Shown here: positions 19,551-28,741 of the stretch, in pieces
How positions within the stretch are numbered: position 1 is the first letter of the stretch
Layout of the letters: each line of letters starts with the position of its first letter
The notes under the pieces: model-generated
Databases searched by the model: none
Told to the model about the DNA's origin: nothing
What the model saw: only the letters and a program-made list of their open reading frames with translations
Translations under genes and position numbers: made by a program
Source of the DNA: Pseudomonas rhizosphaerae
GTDB lineage: Bacteria > Pseudomonadota > Gammaproteobacteria > Pseudomonadales > Pseudomonadaceae
Assembly: GCF_000761155.1 (NCBI RefSeq)
Contig: NZ_CP009533.1
Coordinates: 2,046,001 to 2,110,000 of the forward strand
Length of the DNA: 64,000 nt
Direction of reading: 5' to 3'

Positions 19551-20831
19551 TCAACCGGAACTGACGAGGCGCAGCTTGAAGCGATCGGGAATCACCGCCT
19601 CGATGATATCGGCGGCGCGCTGGGTGCCGCCCATCAGGTGAATGGCATCGGCCAGGTGTTCCAGGTCGGGCCATTGGTTTTCCAGTAAATGACGCATGTG
19701 TTGCGCCAGCTCCTGGCTACTGCTGTGCCGGCTGGCATGCACCCCGGAACCGCTGTAGGCCACCCGCGCCGCAACACCTGGCTGGTCGGCGGCGATGGGC
19801 AAGGCCAGTATCGGCGTTTCCGCCACGACGGCTTCGAGCACGATGTCGAGGTCGCCGTGGGTCACCAGGACGTCGGCGTACTGCAATAGCATGTGCTGAT
19901 CGGCAAAATCCGTGACCCAGGTCGCGCCATGTCGCAACAGTTGATCGCTTTGGCGATGGTTCAGTCCGCCGCAGTGCATCACCAGCAGTTGTGCATCGAG
20001 CATCTTGCAAGCCTGGGCGATCCGCTTGAACAGATTCATCCGGTTGCCATGCAGCGCACCCAGGGTCGCGACGACGAAGGGCCGGGTGTTGTCCAGTGTG
20101 TAGGGCAGATGGTTGGTTTCGTCCGAAATACGGCGCAGTGGGCCAACCTCATGAAACCAAGGCGGCAGGTTGGGCCGCGGGAAGTCGAACTCGAGCACCG
20201 TCTGGCTGATCTGCGCCAGCGGCGACAGGCATTGGTGCAGGCCTTCGCGTGCAGGCAGGCCGAGCGCAGCGCACTGGCGGGCGATGGCCATGCGCAGTGG
20301 TTTCATCAGCCAGTCATGAAGACGCTGCGCCCGCGCATAGCGCTTGACCGCATCGTCGCCTCGCTCATAGGGGTAGGGCAACACCGCCAATGGAACGGTT
20401 ACATCCTCGCGATTGACCGGCAGCGCGCAGGCAATCGAAACGAAAGGCAGGCCGAGGGATTCCGCCACCAGCCCGCCGGCCGCCTCCAATTGATCGCAGA
20501 GAAGCGCATCGATACGAGCCTCCTGAAGGGCGGCGGGAAGATGTTCACAAAGCATCTCCGTCATCTGCGCCATGTCCGCATAGTTGCGACGTTGGCCCAG
20601 CAGGGTGTCGAAGTCGGCGGCCAGTGCCAGGCTCTTTGAAAGGCTCCCGGCAGGGAAGCGTTCGTCGCCGACACTGCGGAACTTGATCTTGTCGAACCGC
20701 AACAGGTGACGGGCGTCGGGTCGGTGAAAAAACGTCACGCTGTGGCCGCGCTCGATCAACTCCATGGCCAAGTGTTCAAGTGGCTGGAAGTGGCTCGGCA
20801 ACGGCGGAGCGATGATGGCAAAGCGGATCAT
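19551..20831 (-). CDS. MGT/UGT-type glycosyltransferase
   Basis: A 426-residue GT1-family GT-B transferase resembling macrolide glycosyltransferases and the zeaxanthin glucosyltransferase CrtX. The N-terminal half has FAIIAPPLPSHFQPLEHLA; the C-terminal donor site has VTHGDLDIVLEAVVAETPIL and ADQPGVAARV, a form of the UGT signature with Gly-Asp where HGG is usual. I use the ATG at 20831; the longer frame from 20906 has no homologous look. The acceptor is unknown and no carotenoid genes are visible here. Confidence 0.82.
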   Translation of the reverse strand: MIRFAIIAPPLPSHFQPLEHLAMELIERGHSVTFFHRPDARHLLRFDKIKFRSVGDERFPAGSLSKSLALAADFDTLLGQRRNYADMAQMTEMLCEHLPAALQEARIDALLCDQLEAAGGLVAESLGLPFVSIACALPVNREDVTVPLAVLPYPYERGDDAVKRYARAQRLHDWLMKPLRMAIARQCAALGLPAREGLHQCLSPLAQISQTVLEFDFPRPNLPPWFHEVGPLRRISDETNHLPYTLDNTRPFVVATLGALHGNRMNLFKRIAQACKMLDAQLLVMHCGGLNHRQSDQLLRHGATWVTDFADQHMLLQYADVLVTHGDLDIVLEAVVAETPILALPIAADQPGVAARVAYSGSGVHASRHSSSQELAQHMRHLLENQWPDLEHLADAIHLMGGTQRAADIIEAVIPDRFKLRLVSSG

Positions 20832-21276
20832 TGTCGACTCCCGCAGGTTCAGACGAGCACAGTGCACCAAGCCCGGTCTCCACGGCAAGCTGGGCGGGCC
20901 GCGCACTGATGCAAGCTATCTGCATGAGGGGAGGGATTGAAGCTATGAACCCGGTTCCGTGACGCTCGTTCCATATTCTGTTGCAAATTATGCAACTCGA
21001 CAGCGCTCGTCGTCGGAAAAACATCTGGAATGAGTCCGTCAATAAAAAATAAAGCCATTTAAAACATAGCCTTATCAGAAATCCCGAATGTGGTTTGTGA
21101 TTTGTAGTCAAATGCTCGACGTTTTCCATTCCGAACTGCTGTATTGGAGAGTAAGCTTGCCGGCGGGCCACCCACTGCGGGTGATATCGATTGGAAGACG
21201 CGGGTCGGATTGCACCCGCTGTAGTGGCTTGGCGCGGCGGGTAAGGGACCGTCCTGCGCCCATGCCTGGGAAGTGG
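20832..21276. other. Divergent intergenic region with a GTTGCA/TGCAAC dyad
   Basis: This 445-bp gap separates two divergent genes. It holds an AT-rich stretch (21035-21090) and a perfect dyad GTTGCAAATTATGCAAC at 20980-20996 (6-bp arms, 5-bp spacer), a plausible operator for one or both neighbours. An open frame continues upstream of the receiver gene from 21088 but lacks protein-like character. Confidence 0.45.
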
Positions 21277-21741
21277 ATGATGGCTGACAAGACATTGCGG
21301 ATCCTGATTGCCGACGAGTTGGACCAGCAAGCCGTGCAAATCGAGCGAACACTCAACAACCTGGGCTACTTCAGAGTGGTGCCGGTGGGTTCGCTCGACG
21401 AATTGCTGACCATGGTACAAAGCGCTTACCAGCCGTTCGATCTGTTGATTGCCAATACCGACATGGCCGTGCGCTCGGGTGTCGATCTGCCGCGGTTCTG
21501 CAAGAACAGTGAGCACGTTCGCCATGCGTTGCTGTATGAAAGCCAGAAGCGCGTCGAGACCGAACTGGCCGATGCCAGCGGCGAGCGCCTGAGCACCAGC
21601 GTGACGCAGCTGCCGGACCGTGACGCCCTGCAAACCTTCATGGCCATCGTCGAGTCGCCCAAGGCACCGCCAGAGCACCGTGTACGGGTGATCGGCGATG
21701 GCATGCGTGCACGCAAGTCCGTGAATTCCCCGCCCCTGTAA
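21277..21741 (+). CDS. Stand-alone degenerate response-regulator receiver protein
   Basis: A 154-residue protein with a CheY-like N-terminus: LRILIADELDQQAVQIERTL matches strand 1 with the acidic pair, and FDLLIANTDMAVRSGVDL matches strand 3. By that alignment the phosphorylated Asp is replaced by Asn (the N of IANTD), so it may not accept phosphate. No DNA-binding or output domain is recognised in the remaining 60 residues. I take ATG at 21277 (a second at 21280); the longer frame from 21088 adds residues before the receiver start. It stands alone, without a kinase gene nearby. Confidence 0.7.
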   Translation: MMADKTLRILIADELDQQAVQIERTLNNLGYFRVVPVGSLDELLTMVQSAYQPFDLLIANTDMAVRSGVDLPRFCKNSEHVRHALLYESQKRVETELADASGERLSTSVTQLPDRDALQTFMAIVESPKAPPEHRVRVIGDGMRARKSVNSPPL

Positions 21742-21836
21742 CCGCATCGCGCCTGCCACGACCGACACTTTTTGCTATCCTGCGCGCCTTTGACAGGCGC
21801 GAGCATACGCGCCGTCGGTCACCAGCGGACTTGCCC

Positions 21837-23132
21837 ATGCCTGCCGATAGCTCAACCCAGCCACTGCTGCTCAGCCGCAGCGACCACAAGACCCTGGGCC
21901 TGGCAGCCCTGGGCGGTGCGCTGGAGATCTACGATTTCATCATCTTCGTATTCTTCGCCCTGACCCTCAGCCAGCTGTTCTTCCCACCACAGATGCCCGA
22001 ATGGCTGCGCTTGCTACAGAGCTTCGGCATCTTCGTGACCGGTTATCTGGCACGCCCACTGGGCGGCATTGTGATGGCGCACTTTGCCGATCGGCTAGGG
22101 CGCAAGCGGGTGTTCAGCCTGAGCATCCTGATGATGGCGGTGCCCTGCCTGTTGATCGGAGTGATGCCCACCTATGCCCAGATCGGCTACTTCGCGCCAC
22201 TGCTGCTGCTTGCCCTGCGGATCCTGCAGGGCGCGGCGGTAGGAGGCGAGGTGCCCAGTGCCTGGGTGTTCGTGGCCGAGCACGTGCCGCAGCGGCGACG
22301 CGGCTATGCATTGGGATTTCTCCAGGCCGGGCTGACCTTCGGCTACCTGCTGGGTGCGCTGACCGCTACCCTGCTGGCGCGACTGTATACCCCCCAGGAA
22401 ATTCTCGACTGGGCCTGGCGGCTGCCGTTTCTGCTTGGCGGCGTGTTTGGCGTGGTCGGGGTGTGGCTGCGGCGACTGCTCAGCGAAACGCCGGTGTTTC
22501 TGGCGATGCGTGCACGCAGCGAGCAGGTCAGCGAGTTTTCCCTGCGTACCGTATTGCGCGAGCACCGCGCCTCGCTGATTCCCGCCGTGTTGCTGACGTG
22601 CGTGCTGACCTCGGCGGTGGTGGTACTGGTAGTGATCACGCCGACGGTGATGCAGCAACGCTTCGGCCTCGATGCGCGGCACACCTTTGCCTTGAGCAGC
22701 CTGGGTATCGTTTTCCTGAACATCGGCTGCGTACTGGCAGGGCTGCTCGTCGATCGCATTGGCGCCTGGCGCGCACTGGTGCTCTACAGTGTGCTGCTGC
22801 CCGTGGGCATCACTGCGCTCTATGCCAGCCTGGTAGCCGGGGTGGGGAACCTGGGTGTGGCCTACGCTATGGCCGGCTTGGGCTGCGGGGTGGTCGGCGT
22901 GGTGCCCTCGTTGATGGTTGGTCTGTTCCCCGCCAAGGTTCGCGTGTCGGGTATCTCGTTCACCTACAACATCGCCTATGCACTGTGGGCCAGTACCACG
23001 CCGTTGCTGCTGATTGCACTGATGCCGTGGAGCCCGTGGGTGTGCGTCGGCTACTGCCTGTTGATGGGCGCCGTAGGTATCGGCACCGCGTGGTTCTTCG
23101 GCAGACGCCGAGCCCTTCAGGCATTTGCCTGA
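21837..23132 (+). CDS. MFS transporter of the metabolite:H+ symporter type
   Basis: A 431-residue inner membrane transporter with twelve predicted hydrophobic segments. The N-terminus LGGALEIYDFIIFVFFALTL and the loop GGIVMAHFADRLGRKRVF are typical of the MHS family (ProP, KgtP, citrate carriers); GEVPSAWVFVAEHVP in helix 4-5 fits as well. The substrate cannot be read from sequence. I use the ATG at 21837 rather than the TTG six bases earlier. A strong terminator follows 10 bp after the stop, so it is probably monocistronic. Confidence 0.88.
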   Translation: MPADSSTQPLLLSRSDHKTLGLAALGGALEIYDFIIFVFFALTLSQLFFPPQMPEWLRLLQSFGIFVTGYLARPLGGIVMAHFADRLGRKRVFSLSILMMAVPCLLIGVMPTYAQIGYFAPLLLLALRILQGAAVGGEVPSAWVFVAEHVPQRRRGYALGFLQAGLTFGYLLGALTATLLARLYTPQEILDWAWRLPFLLGGVFGVVGVWLRRLLSETPVFLAMRARSEQVSEFSLRTVLREHRASLIPAVLLTCVLTSAVVVLVVITPTVMQQRFGLDARHTFALSSLGIVFLNIGCVLAGLLVDRIGAWRALVLYSVLLPVGITALYASLVAGVGNLGVAYAMAGLGCGVVGVVPSLMVGLFPAKVRVSGISFTYNIAYALWASTTPLLLIALMPWSPWVCVGYCLLMGAVGIGTAWFFGRRRALQAFA

Positions 23133-23142
23133 CTTCAAACGA

Positions 23143-23168
23143 ACCGGCCTCTCCAGGCCGGTTTTTTT
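23143..23168 (+). terminator. Intrinsic terminator after the MFS gene
   Basis: ACCGGCCT, a CTCC loop, AGGCCGGT and then seven T residues: a strong GC stem with a T-run, directly behind the transporter stop codon. Confidence 0.93.
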
Positions 23169-23200
23169 ATGCCCCCGATTTCTGGGCAGCAGGCCAACCT

Positions 23201-23287
23201 GTGGGAGTGGGCTCTGCCCGCGAAAGGCGCGCTGCGGTCTGGCAGATATACCGCAGTGGAGCCTTCGCGGGCAGAGCCCGCTCCCAC
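23201..23287. repeat. REPIN, GTGGGAGTGGGCTCTGCCCG variant
   Basis: Left arm GTGGGAGTGGGCTCTGCCCG and right arm CGGGCAGAGCCCGCTCCCAC enclose about 45 bp. The arm core differs from the other REPINs in the window (GGCTCTGCCC in place of GGTCATCGGCC), so it belongs to another REP class. Confidence 0.88.
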
Positions 23288-23353
23288 AGAGAGCGTGCTC
23301 TCTAAAGATGAAGCGCTTGATTTATCCCTATATATGGGATTGATAATTATATA

Positions 23354-23369
23354 TTGAGATTTTACTCAA
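23354..23369. promoter_or_regulatory. Candidate operator upstream of the dgo operon
   Basis: TTGAG/CTCAA with a 6-bp spacer lies in a very AT-rich stretch (23310-23390) about 65 bp before the dgoK start; TCCC/GGGA flanking TATATAT occurs just upstream. It may hold the promoter and the site of the IclR regulator encoded at the end of the cluster; the assignment is inference. Confidence 0.3.
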
Positions 23370-23432
23370 GATAGATTTATAGTCGGCCATCACACACCGC
23401 CACTCACTACCAAAAACAAACAAGGTGAAGCG

Positions 23433-24431
23433 ATGCAGCCGCAACTCGTTGCACTCGATTGGGGAACCAGTTCCCTGCGAGCCTATCTGCTCGGCCCTGA
23501 TGGCCATGTACTCGACCAGCGCTCGCTGGATCGCGGCATCATGCAGCTGTCTAATACTCCCCGCACCATTGCCGGCGAATCCACCCACGATGGCTTCGAG
23601 CTGACGTTCGATGAAGCCTGTGGCGACTGGCTCGACGCCTATCGCGATGTGCCCGTGATCGCCTGCGGCATGGTCGGCAGCGCCCAGGGCTGGCACGAAG
23701 TGCCTTATTGCCCAAGCCCTGCGCAGGCCGGCGACGTGGCTGCCGGAATGGCGCGGGTACGCACCTTGCGGGGTATCGACCTGCACCTGGTGCCCGGCGT
23801 GCTGCAGCGTTCCACGCTGCCCAATGTGATGCGCGGCGAGGAGACCCAGATTTTCGGTCTGCTGCAGTCGCTGCCCCAGGCCGAGCGCGACCAGACGCTA
23901 CTGGTCGGTCTGCCCGGCAGCCATTCCAAGTGGGCGAGGGTGGTCGAACAGCGCATCGAGCATTTCGACACCTTCATGACCGGCGAACTGTTCGCCGCAG
24001 CCAGTGCCCATACCATTCTTGGCCGCACCCAGAAGCGCAGCGCTTCGTTCGACAGCGCGGCGTTCGAGCGCGGCGTGGCCGTGGCCACGTCCCGCGAGGG
24101 CAGCATTGGTGTGCTGTCGACCATGTTCAGCGCGCGCAGCCTGGGTTTGACTGGCCAATTGGCCAGTAGCGAACAGGCCGACTATCTGTCCGGCTTGATG
24201 ATTGGTCATGAACTGCGCGCTTTGGCTGAAATGCTGCGCCAGCGCAGCTGCCACGACACGCTGCCGGCCGTGGTGCTGATCGGCAACGGCGCGCTGTGCC
24301 AGCGCTATCGACAGGCATTGGCCTTGTGCGGTTTCACCAGCGTCAGCCTGGCCGAACAGGCTACCGAACGCGGTCTCTGGAGCCTGGCGCTGGCCGCCGG
24401 GCTCGTCGCTCAACAGCTCCAAGAGGTTTGA
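23433..24431 (+). CDS. dgoK: 2-dehydro-3-deoxygalactonokinase
   Basis: A 332-residue sugar kinase phosphorylating 2-keto-3-deoxy-D-galactonate to its 6-phosphate in D-galactonate breakdown. The N-terminal ALDWGTSSLRAYLLGPDG is the ATP phosphate loop of the DgoK family and VIACGMVGSAQGWHEVPY, GLPGSHSKWARV and TFMTGELFA are its internal motifs. An AAGGTG site precedes the ATG at 23433. The stop is 1 bp before the dgoA start codon, whose ribosome site AAGAGG is inside dgoK, so the two are tightly coupled. Confidence 0.95.
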   Translation: MQPQLVALDWGTSSLRAYLLGPDGHVLDQRSLDRGIMQLSNTPRTIAGESTHDGFELTFDEACGDWLDAYRDVPVIACGMVGSAQGWHEVPYCPSPAQAGDVAAGMARVRTLRGIDLHLVPGVLQRSTLPNVMRGEETQIFGLLQSLPQAERDQTLLVGLPGSHSKWARVVEQRIEHFDTFMTGELFAAASAHTILGRTQKRSASFDSAAFERGVAVATSREGSIGVLSTMFSARSLGLTGQLASSEQADYLSGLMIGHELRALAEMLRQRSCHDTLPAVVLIGNGALCQRYRQALALCGFTSVSLAEQATERGLWSLALAAGLVAQQLQEV

Positions 24432-24432
24432 C

Positions 24433-25056
24433 ATGCTCAAGCAAGCAATGGCCCAGAACGGGCTGATCGCCATTTTGCGCGGCCTGCGCCCCGAAGAGTC
24501 GGTGGCCATCGGCGAGGTGCTGTACGACGCCGGGTTTCGCATCATCGAGGTACCGCTCAACTCGCCGCAGCCCTACGACAGCATCCGCCTGTTGCGTAAC
24601 ACGCTGCCGGCCGATTGCCTGATCGGAGCGGGCACGGTGCTGTCGGCCGAGCACGTGCAGCAGGTGAAGGCGGCAGGCGGGCAGTTGATCGTCATGCCTC
24701 ACAGTGATCCTGCAGTGCTCAAGGCGGCCAAGGAGGCCGGCCTGTACCTGGCACCGGGCGTGGTGACGCCGACCGAAGCCTTTGCCGCCCTGGTCGCCGG
24801 TGCCGACGTGCTGAAACTGTTCCCGGCCGAGTCGCTCACGCCCGCCGTGGTCAAGGCGTTGTTGGCAGTGCTGCCCAAGGGTACGGCGCTGGTGCCGGTG
24901 GGGGGTATCAGCCCTGACAACATGCACGCGTTTCTCGACGCAGGTGTGGCCGGCTTTGGCTTGGGTTCTGGTTTGTTCAAGCCGGGCATGACGGTGCAGC
25001 AGGTCGCGGATAACGCCAAGGCGTATGTGCAGGCGTGGCAGTCGCTTAAAGGTTGA
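24433..25056 (+). CDS. dgoA: 2-dehydro-3-deoxy-6-phosphogalactonate aldolase
   Basis: A 207-residue class I KDPG/KDPGal-type aldolase that cleaves 2-keto-3-deoxy-6-phosphogalactonate to pyruvate and glyceraldehyde 3-phosphate. The catalytic Glu is in [11 protein letters not shown], and the Schiff-base Lys is in [10 protein letters not shown]; phosphate is held by [10 protein letters not shown]. The context with dgoK and dgoD favours the galactonate pathway over the Entner-Doudoroff Eda enzyme. A REPIN is inserted between it and dgoD. Confidence 0.95.
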   Translation: MLKQAMAQNGLIAILRGLRPEESVAIGEVLYDAGFRIIEVPLNSPQPYDSIRLLRNTLPADCLIGAGTVLSAEHVQQVKAAGGQLIVMPHSDPAVLKAAKEAGLYLAPGVVTPTEAFAALVAGADVLKLFPAESLTPAVVKALLAVLPKGTALVPVGGISPDNMHAFLDAGVAGFGLGSGLFKPGMTVQQVADNAKAYVQAWQSLKG

Positions 25057-25072
25057 CATGCTGCGTGCGCCT

Positions 25073-25159
25073 GTAGGAGCGGTCATTGGCCGCGAAAGGG
25101 GCACCGCCCTGTGCTTGACACACCGCATTGCCTGGTTCGCGGCCGAAGACCGCTCCTAC
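25073..25159. repeat. REPIN inside the dgo operon
   Basis: GTAGGAGCGGTCATTGGCCG and its inverted partner ending CGCTCCTAC (one mismatch, GAAGACCG) enclose about 40 bp in the 175-bp gap between dgoA and dgoD. Confidence 0.88.
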
Positions 25160-25231
25160 AGAAGATCGACAACAGCGAGCCCCGACAAAATTTTTGACGC
25201 TCGAGCGTCCATCGAACAAGAGAGACAACAG

Positions 25232-26380
25232 ATGAAAATCACCAAACTCACTACATTCATCGTCCCACCGCGCTGGTGCTTCCTCAAAGTCGAGACCGAC
25301 GAGGGTGTGGTCGGCTGGGGCGAGCCGGTGGTCGAAGGTCGGGCGCACACCGTGGCCGCGGCAGTCGACGAATTGTCCGACTACCTGATCGGCAAGGACC
25401 CACGCAACATAGAGGACATCTGGACGGTGCTGTACCGCGGCGGTTTCTACCGTGGCGGTGCGATCCACATGAGTGCGCTAGCCGGTATCGACCAAGCGCT
25501 GTGGGACATCAAGGGCAAGGCCCTGGGTGTTTCGGTCAGCGACCTGCTCGGCGGCCAGGTACGTGATCGCATTCGGGTGTACTCGTGGATCGGCGGCGAT
25601 CGTCCGGCCGATACGGCGCGGGCGGCGAGTGAAGCCGTTGCCCGTGGGTTCACAGCGGTGAAGATGAACGGCACTGAAGAGCTGCAGTTTCTCGACACCT
25701 TCGACAAGGTCGATCGCGCCCTGGCCAGTGTGGCGGCCGTGCGCGATGCGGTCGGGCCGAACGTGGGCATCGGCGTCGACTTCCATGGCCGGGTGCACAA
25801 GCCCATGGCCAAGGTGCTGATGAAGGAACTGGATCAGTTCAAGCTGATGTTCATCGAAGAGCCGGTGCTGAGCGAGAACTATGAAGCGCTCAAGGAGCTG
25901 GCGCCGCTGACCAGCACGCCGATCGCGCTGGGCGAGCGTCTGTACTCGCGCTGGGATTTCAAACGAATTCTCAGTGAAGGCTATGTCGACATCATCCAGC
26001 CTGATGCATCGCACGCCGGGGGGATCACCGAAACCCGCAAGATCGCCAACATGGCCGAAGCCTATGACGTGGCACTGGCATTGCATTGCCCGCTGGGTCC
26101 GATAGCCCTGGCGGCCTGCCTGCAGCTGGATGCGGTCTGCTACAACGCGTTCATCCAGGAGCAGAGCCTGGGCATTCATTACAACGAGAGCAACGACCTG
26201 CTGGATTACGTAAGCCATCCTGAGGTGTTCGATTACGACAACGGGTTCGTGAAGATCCCCAACGGGCCAGGCCTGGGCATCGAGATCAACGAGGAGTACG
26301 TGCGGGAACGGGCCGAGATCGGCCATCGCTGGCGCAACCCGATCTGGCGCCATGCCGATGGCAGCTTTGCCGAGTGGTGA
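25232..26380 (+). CDS. dgoD: D-galactonate dehydratase
   Basis: A 382-residue enolase-superfamily enzyme (mandelate racemase subgroup) dehydrating D-galactonate to 2-keto-3-deoxygalactonate, the first step of the pathway. Metal and catalytic motifs are in order: [41 protein letters not shown] and [12 protein letters not shown] with the catalytic His. Length equals E. coli DgoD. The ATG at 25232 follows AGAGACAACAG; an upstream in-frame extension would run through the REPIN and is rejected. Confidence 0.96.
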   Translation: MKITKLTTFIVPPRWCFLKVETDEGVVGWGEPVVEGRAHTVAAAVDELSDYLIGKDPRNIEDIWTVLYRGGFYRGGAIHMSALAGIDQALWDIKGKALGVSVSDLLGGQVRDRIRVYSWIGGDRPADTARAASEAVARGFTAVKMNGTEELQFLDTFDKVDRALASVAAVRDAVGPNVGIGVDFHGRVHKPMAKVLMKELDQFKLMFIEEPVLSENYEALKELAPLTSTPIALGERLYSRWDFKRILSEGYVDIIQPDASHAGGITETRKIANMAEAYDVALALHCPLGPIALAACLQLDAVCYNAFIQEQSLGIHYNESNDLLDYVSHPEVFDYDNGFVKIPNGPGLGIEINEEYVRERAEIGHRWRNPIWRHADGSFAEW

Positions 26381-26417
26381 GGCCTGCCGCAGTGTGCCTG
26401 ATATACCGCGCCGTGCC

Positions 26418-26484
26418 TTTCGCGGCCGCAGACCGCTCCCACGGGCACTGCGCCGATTGCGTGGGAGCGGTCATCGGCCGCGAA
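26418..26484. repeat. REP pair in opposite (outward) arrangement
   Basis: CGCGGCCGCAGACCGCTCCC (ending about 26441) is followed by GTGGGAGCGGTCATCGGCCG from 26461. Here the GTGGGAG ends face each other across a short spacer, the reverse of the other REPINs, as if the right and left arms of two adjacent elements remained. It lies between dgoD and dgoT. Confidence 0.8.
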
Positions 26485-26558
26485 CTGGGCAGTGCGCGGC
26501 CTCAGACTCACTGATCCGGCTACAGGCTCAGCTACAAATACAATAAGAGGTATGACCC

Positions 26559-27869
26559 ATGCACACCCACACCGCATCCACCGCTCCGGCGCTGGCGACG
26601 CCCAGTCGCAAGCGTTTTTTCATCATGGTGCTGTTGTTCATCACCGTGGTGATCAACTACCTGGACCGCAGCAACCTGTCCATCGCAGCGCCCGCGCTGA
26701 CCAGCGATCTGGGCATCGATCCGGTCCACGTGGGCCTGATCTTCTCGGCCTTCGGCTGGACCTACGCAGCCATGCAGATTCCGGGCGGCTGGCTGGTCGA
26801 CCGCGTCCCGCCACGCATTCTCTACAGCGTCGCGCTGGCATTGTGGTCCATCGCCACAGTCATGCTGGGCTTCGCCGGCAGTTTCATCGCCTTGTTCGTG
26901 CTGCGCATGGCAGTGGGCGCGCTGGAGGCGCCGGCGTACCCCATCAACAGCCGCGTGGTCACGACCTGGTTCCCCGAGCGCGAGCGCGCTACCGCCATCG
27001 GCTTCTACACCTCCGGCCAGTTTGTCGGCCTGGCTTTCCTTACCCCCGTGTTGGCCTGGCTGCAACACGAATTCGGTTGGCACATGGTGTTCGTCAGCAC
27101 CGGTCTGGTGGGCATCGTCTGGGCCGTGATCTGGTACGCCGTGTACCGCGAGCCGCGGGATTTCAAAGGCGCCAACGCGGCCGAGATCCAGCTCATCAGC
27201 GACGGTGGCGGTCTGGTCGACATGCAGAAGTCGGCGCGTCAGGCCAAGGCCGGTTTCAGCTGGACCGACCTGGGCATCGTGTTGAGCAAACGCAAGCTGT
27301 GGGGCATCTACCTGGGCCAGTATTGCCTGAACTCGACCTTGTGGTTCTTCCTGACCTGGTTCCCGACCTATCTGGTGAAATACCGCGGCATGGATTTCAT
27401 CAAGTCGGGCATGCTCGCTTCGTTGCCCTTCCTGGCGGCCTTCGTCGGCGTGCTGTGCTCGGGGTTCTTCTCCGACTGGCTGGTCCGTCGCGGCGCCAGC
27501 ATCGGTTTGGCGCGCAAGCTGCCGATCATCGGTGGTTTGCTGATCTCGACCTGCATCATCGGCGCCAACTATGTCGACTCCACGCCCTTGGTCATCGCCT
27601 GCCTGGCGTTGGCGTTCTTCGGCAACGGCCTGGCGTCGATCACCTGGTCGCTGGTGTCGACCCTGGCACCGGCGCGCTTGTTGGGTCTGACCGGCGGCGT
27701 GTTCAACTTCATTGGCAACCTGTCGGCGATCACCACGCCCATCGCCATCGGCTTCCTGGCGACCGGTGACTCGTTCGCGCCTGCGATCACCTACATTGCC
27801 GTCACGGCGCTGGTCGGGGCGTTGTCGTACATTTTGTTGGTGGGCAAGGTCGAGCGGATCGAGCTTTGA
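26559..27869 (+). CDS. dgoT: D-galactonate transporter (MFS, ACS family)
   Basis: A 436-residue inner membrane symporter of the anion:cation symporter family. The first helix carries INYLDRSNLSIAAPAL and loop 2-3 GGWLVDRVPPR, both typical of DgoT/GudP/ExuT; twelve hydrophobic segments are present with a long central loop. ATAAGAGG lies 8 bp before the ATG at 26559. Placement next to dgoKAD supports D-galactonate as substrate. A strong terminator follows the stop codon. Confidence 0.92.
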   Translation: MHTHTASTAPALATPSRKRFFIMVLLFITVVINYLDRSNLSIAAPALTSDLGIDPVHVGLIFSAFGWTYAAMQIPGGWLVDRVPPRILYSVALALWSIATVMLGFAGSFIALFVLRMAVGALEAPAYPINSRVVTTWFPERERATAIGFYTSGQFVGLAFLTPVLAWLQHEFGWHMVFVSTGLVGIVWAVIWYAVYREPRDFKGANAAEIQLISDGGGLVDMQKSARQAKAGFSWTDLGIVLSKRKLWGIYLGQYCLNSTLWFFLTWFPTYLVKYRGMDFIKSGMLASLPFLAAFVGVLCSGFFSDWLVRRGASIGLARKLPIIGGLLISTCIIGANYVDSTPLVIACLALAFFGNGLASITWSLVSTLAPARLLGLTGGVFNFIGNLSAITTPIAIGFLATGDSFAPAITYIAVTALVGALSYILLVGKVERIEL

Positions 27870-27878
27870 CCGCATTGC

Positions 27879-27908
27879 AAGCAGGCGAACATAATGCGCC
27901 TGCTTTTT
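27879..27908 (+). terminator. Intrinsic terminator after dgoT
   Basis: AAGCAGGCG, a 9-base loop, CGCCTGCTT and further T residues form a 9-bp stem with T-tail, 10 bp after the dgoT stop and only 19 bp before the start of the regulator gene. Confidence 0.9.
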
Positions 27909-27927
27909 CCCCATGCGAAGGTTGACC

Positions 27928-28719
27928 ATGCAGGACGACACAACCCCCGCCGCCCCGACCGGCACCCAGACCCTGCTGCGCGGCCTGGCGGTGATCCAGG
28001 CGGTCGCCGGCGGCGCCCGTGACCTCAAGGAGATCGCGCGGCGCATCGGCACCACGCGCAGTACCACCCACCGGTTGGCAAGCTGTCTGGTGGATGAGCG
28101 CTACCTGCGGGTGTTGCCTCAGGTGGGTTACCTGCTCGGCCCGCGCCTGATCGAGCTGGGTTTCCAGGCCCGGGACGAGGTGCCACTGGTAATGCTGGCC
28201 ACGCCGTGGCTCGATGAGCTGTCGGTGCTGACCGGCGATACCATCCATCTGGCGGTGCGCGACGGCGACGAGGTTCTGTACCTACACAAGACCCCAGGGC
28301 GCAACGGCCCGGAAATGCGCTCGCGTGTGGGCCACCGCATGCCTCTGGCGCGCACCGGCATTGGCAAGGCATTGATGCTCGACGCGGGGGCAGGGGAGTG
28401 GCAACGACTGTTCGAGCGAGGCGAGGCGGTTGCGGCCGAATCCGCGCTATGGCCGGACCACCCGCAACTCACCTGGCCTCAGTTCCACGCAAGGATGCAG
28501 ACCTATGTGGCAGGTCGATATGCGTTCGACCTGGAAGACAACGAACCCTCCATCCGCTGCGTGGCCGCGCCTATCCACGACGCCAGCGGACAGATCGTGG
28601 CGGCGATCAGCGTGGCCAGCACGCTGCCGTACATGCCCCTGGAAAAAATGCAGGGCCTGGTGCCCACCGTGCAAAAAGCCGCCCAGGCGGTCTCTGCCGA
28701 ACTTGGCGTACGGGTGTAA
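27928..28719 (+). CDS. IclR-family transcriptional regulator (probable galactonate regulator)
   Basis: A 263-residue dimeric DNA-binding protein. The N-terminal winged helix-turn-helix covers about residues 12-75 (LRGLAVIQAVAGGARDLKEI, then RIGTTRSTTHRLASCLV) and the C-terminal IclR effector domain includes YLHKTPGRNGPEMRSRVG, LARTGIGKALML and RCVAAPIHDASGQIVAAIS. I prefer the ATG at 27928, 6 bp behind AAGG, over 27913. It is the last gene of the dgo cluster and likely controls it; E. coli uses a GntR-type DgoR instead. It starts right behind a terminator, so its promoter may be within dgoT. Confidence 0.9.
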   Translation: MQDDTTPAAPTGTQTLLRGLAVIQAVAGGARDLKEIARRIGTTRSTTHRLASCLVDERYLRVLPQVGYLLGPRLIELGFQARDEVPLVMLATPWLDELSVLTGDTIHLAVRDGDEVLYLHKTPGRNGPEMRSRVGHRMPLARTGIGKALMLDAGAGEWQRLFERGEAVAAESALWPDHPQLTWPQFHARMQTYVAGRYAFDLEDNEPSIRCVAAPIHDASGQIVAAISVASTLPYMPLEKMQGLVPTVQKAAQAVSAELGVRV

Positions 28720-28741
28720 CCCTCTACACCGCGGTGCCCTT

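Noticed and set aside
26532..28067. 511-codon minus-strand open frame opposite dgoT
   Set aside because: Antisense shadow rich in Gln/Arg/His; no homology or start signal.
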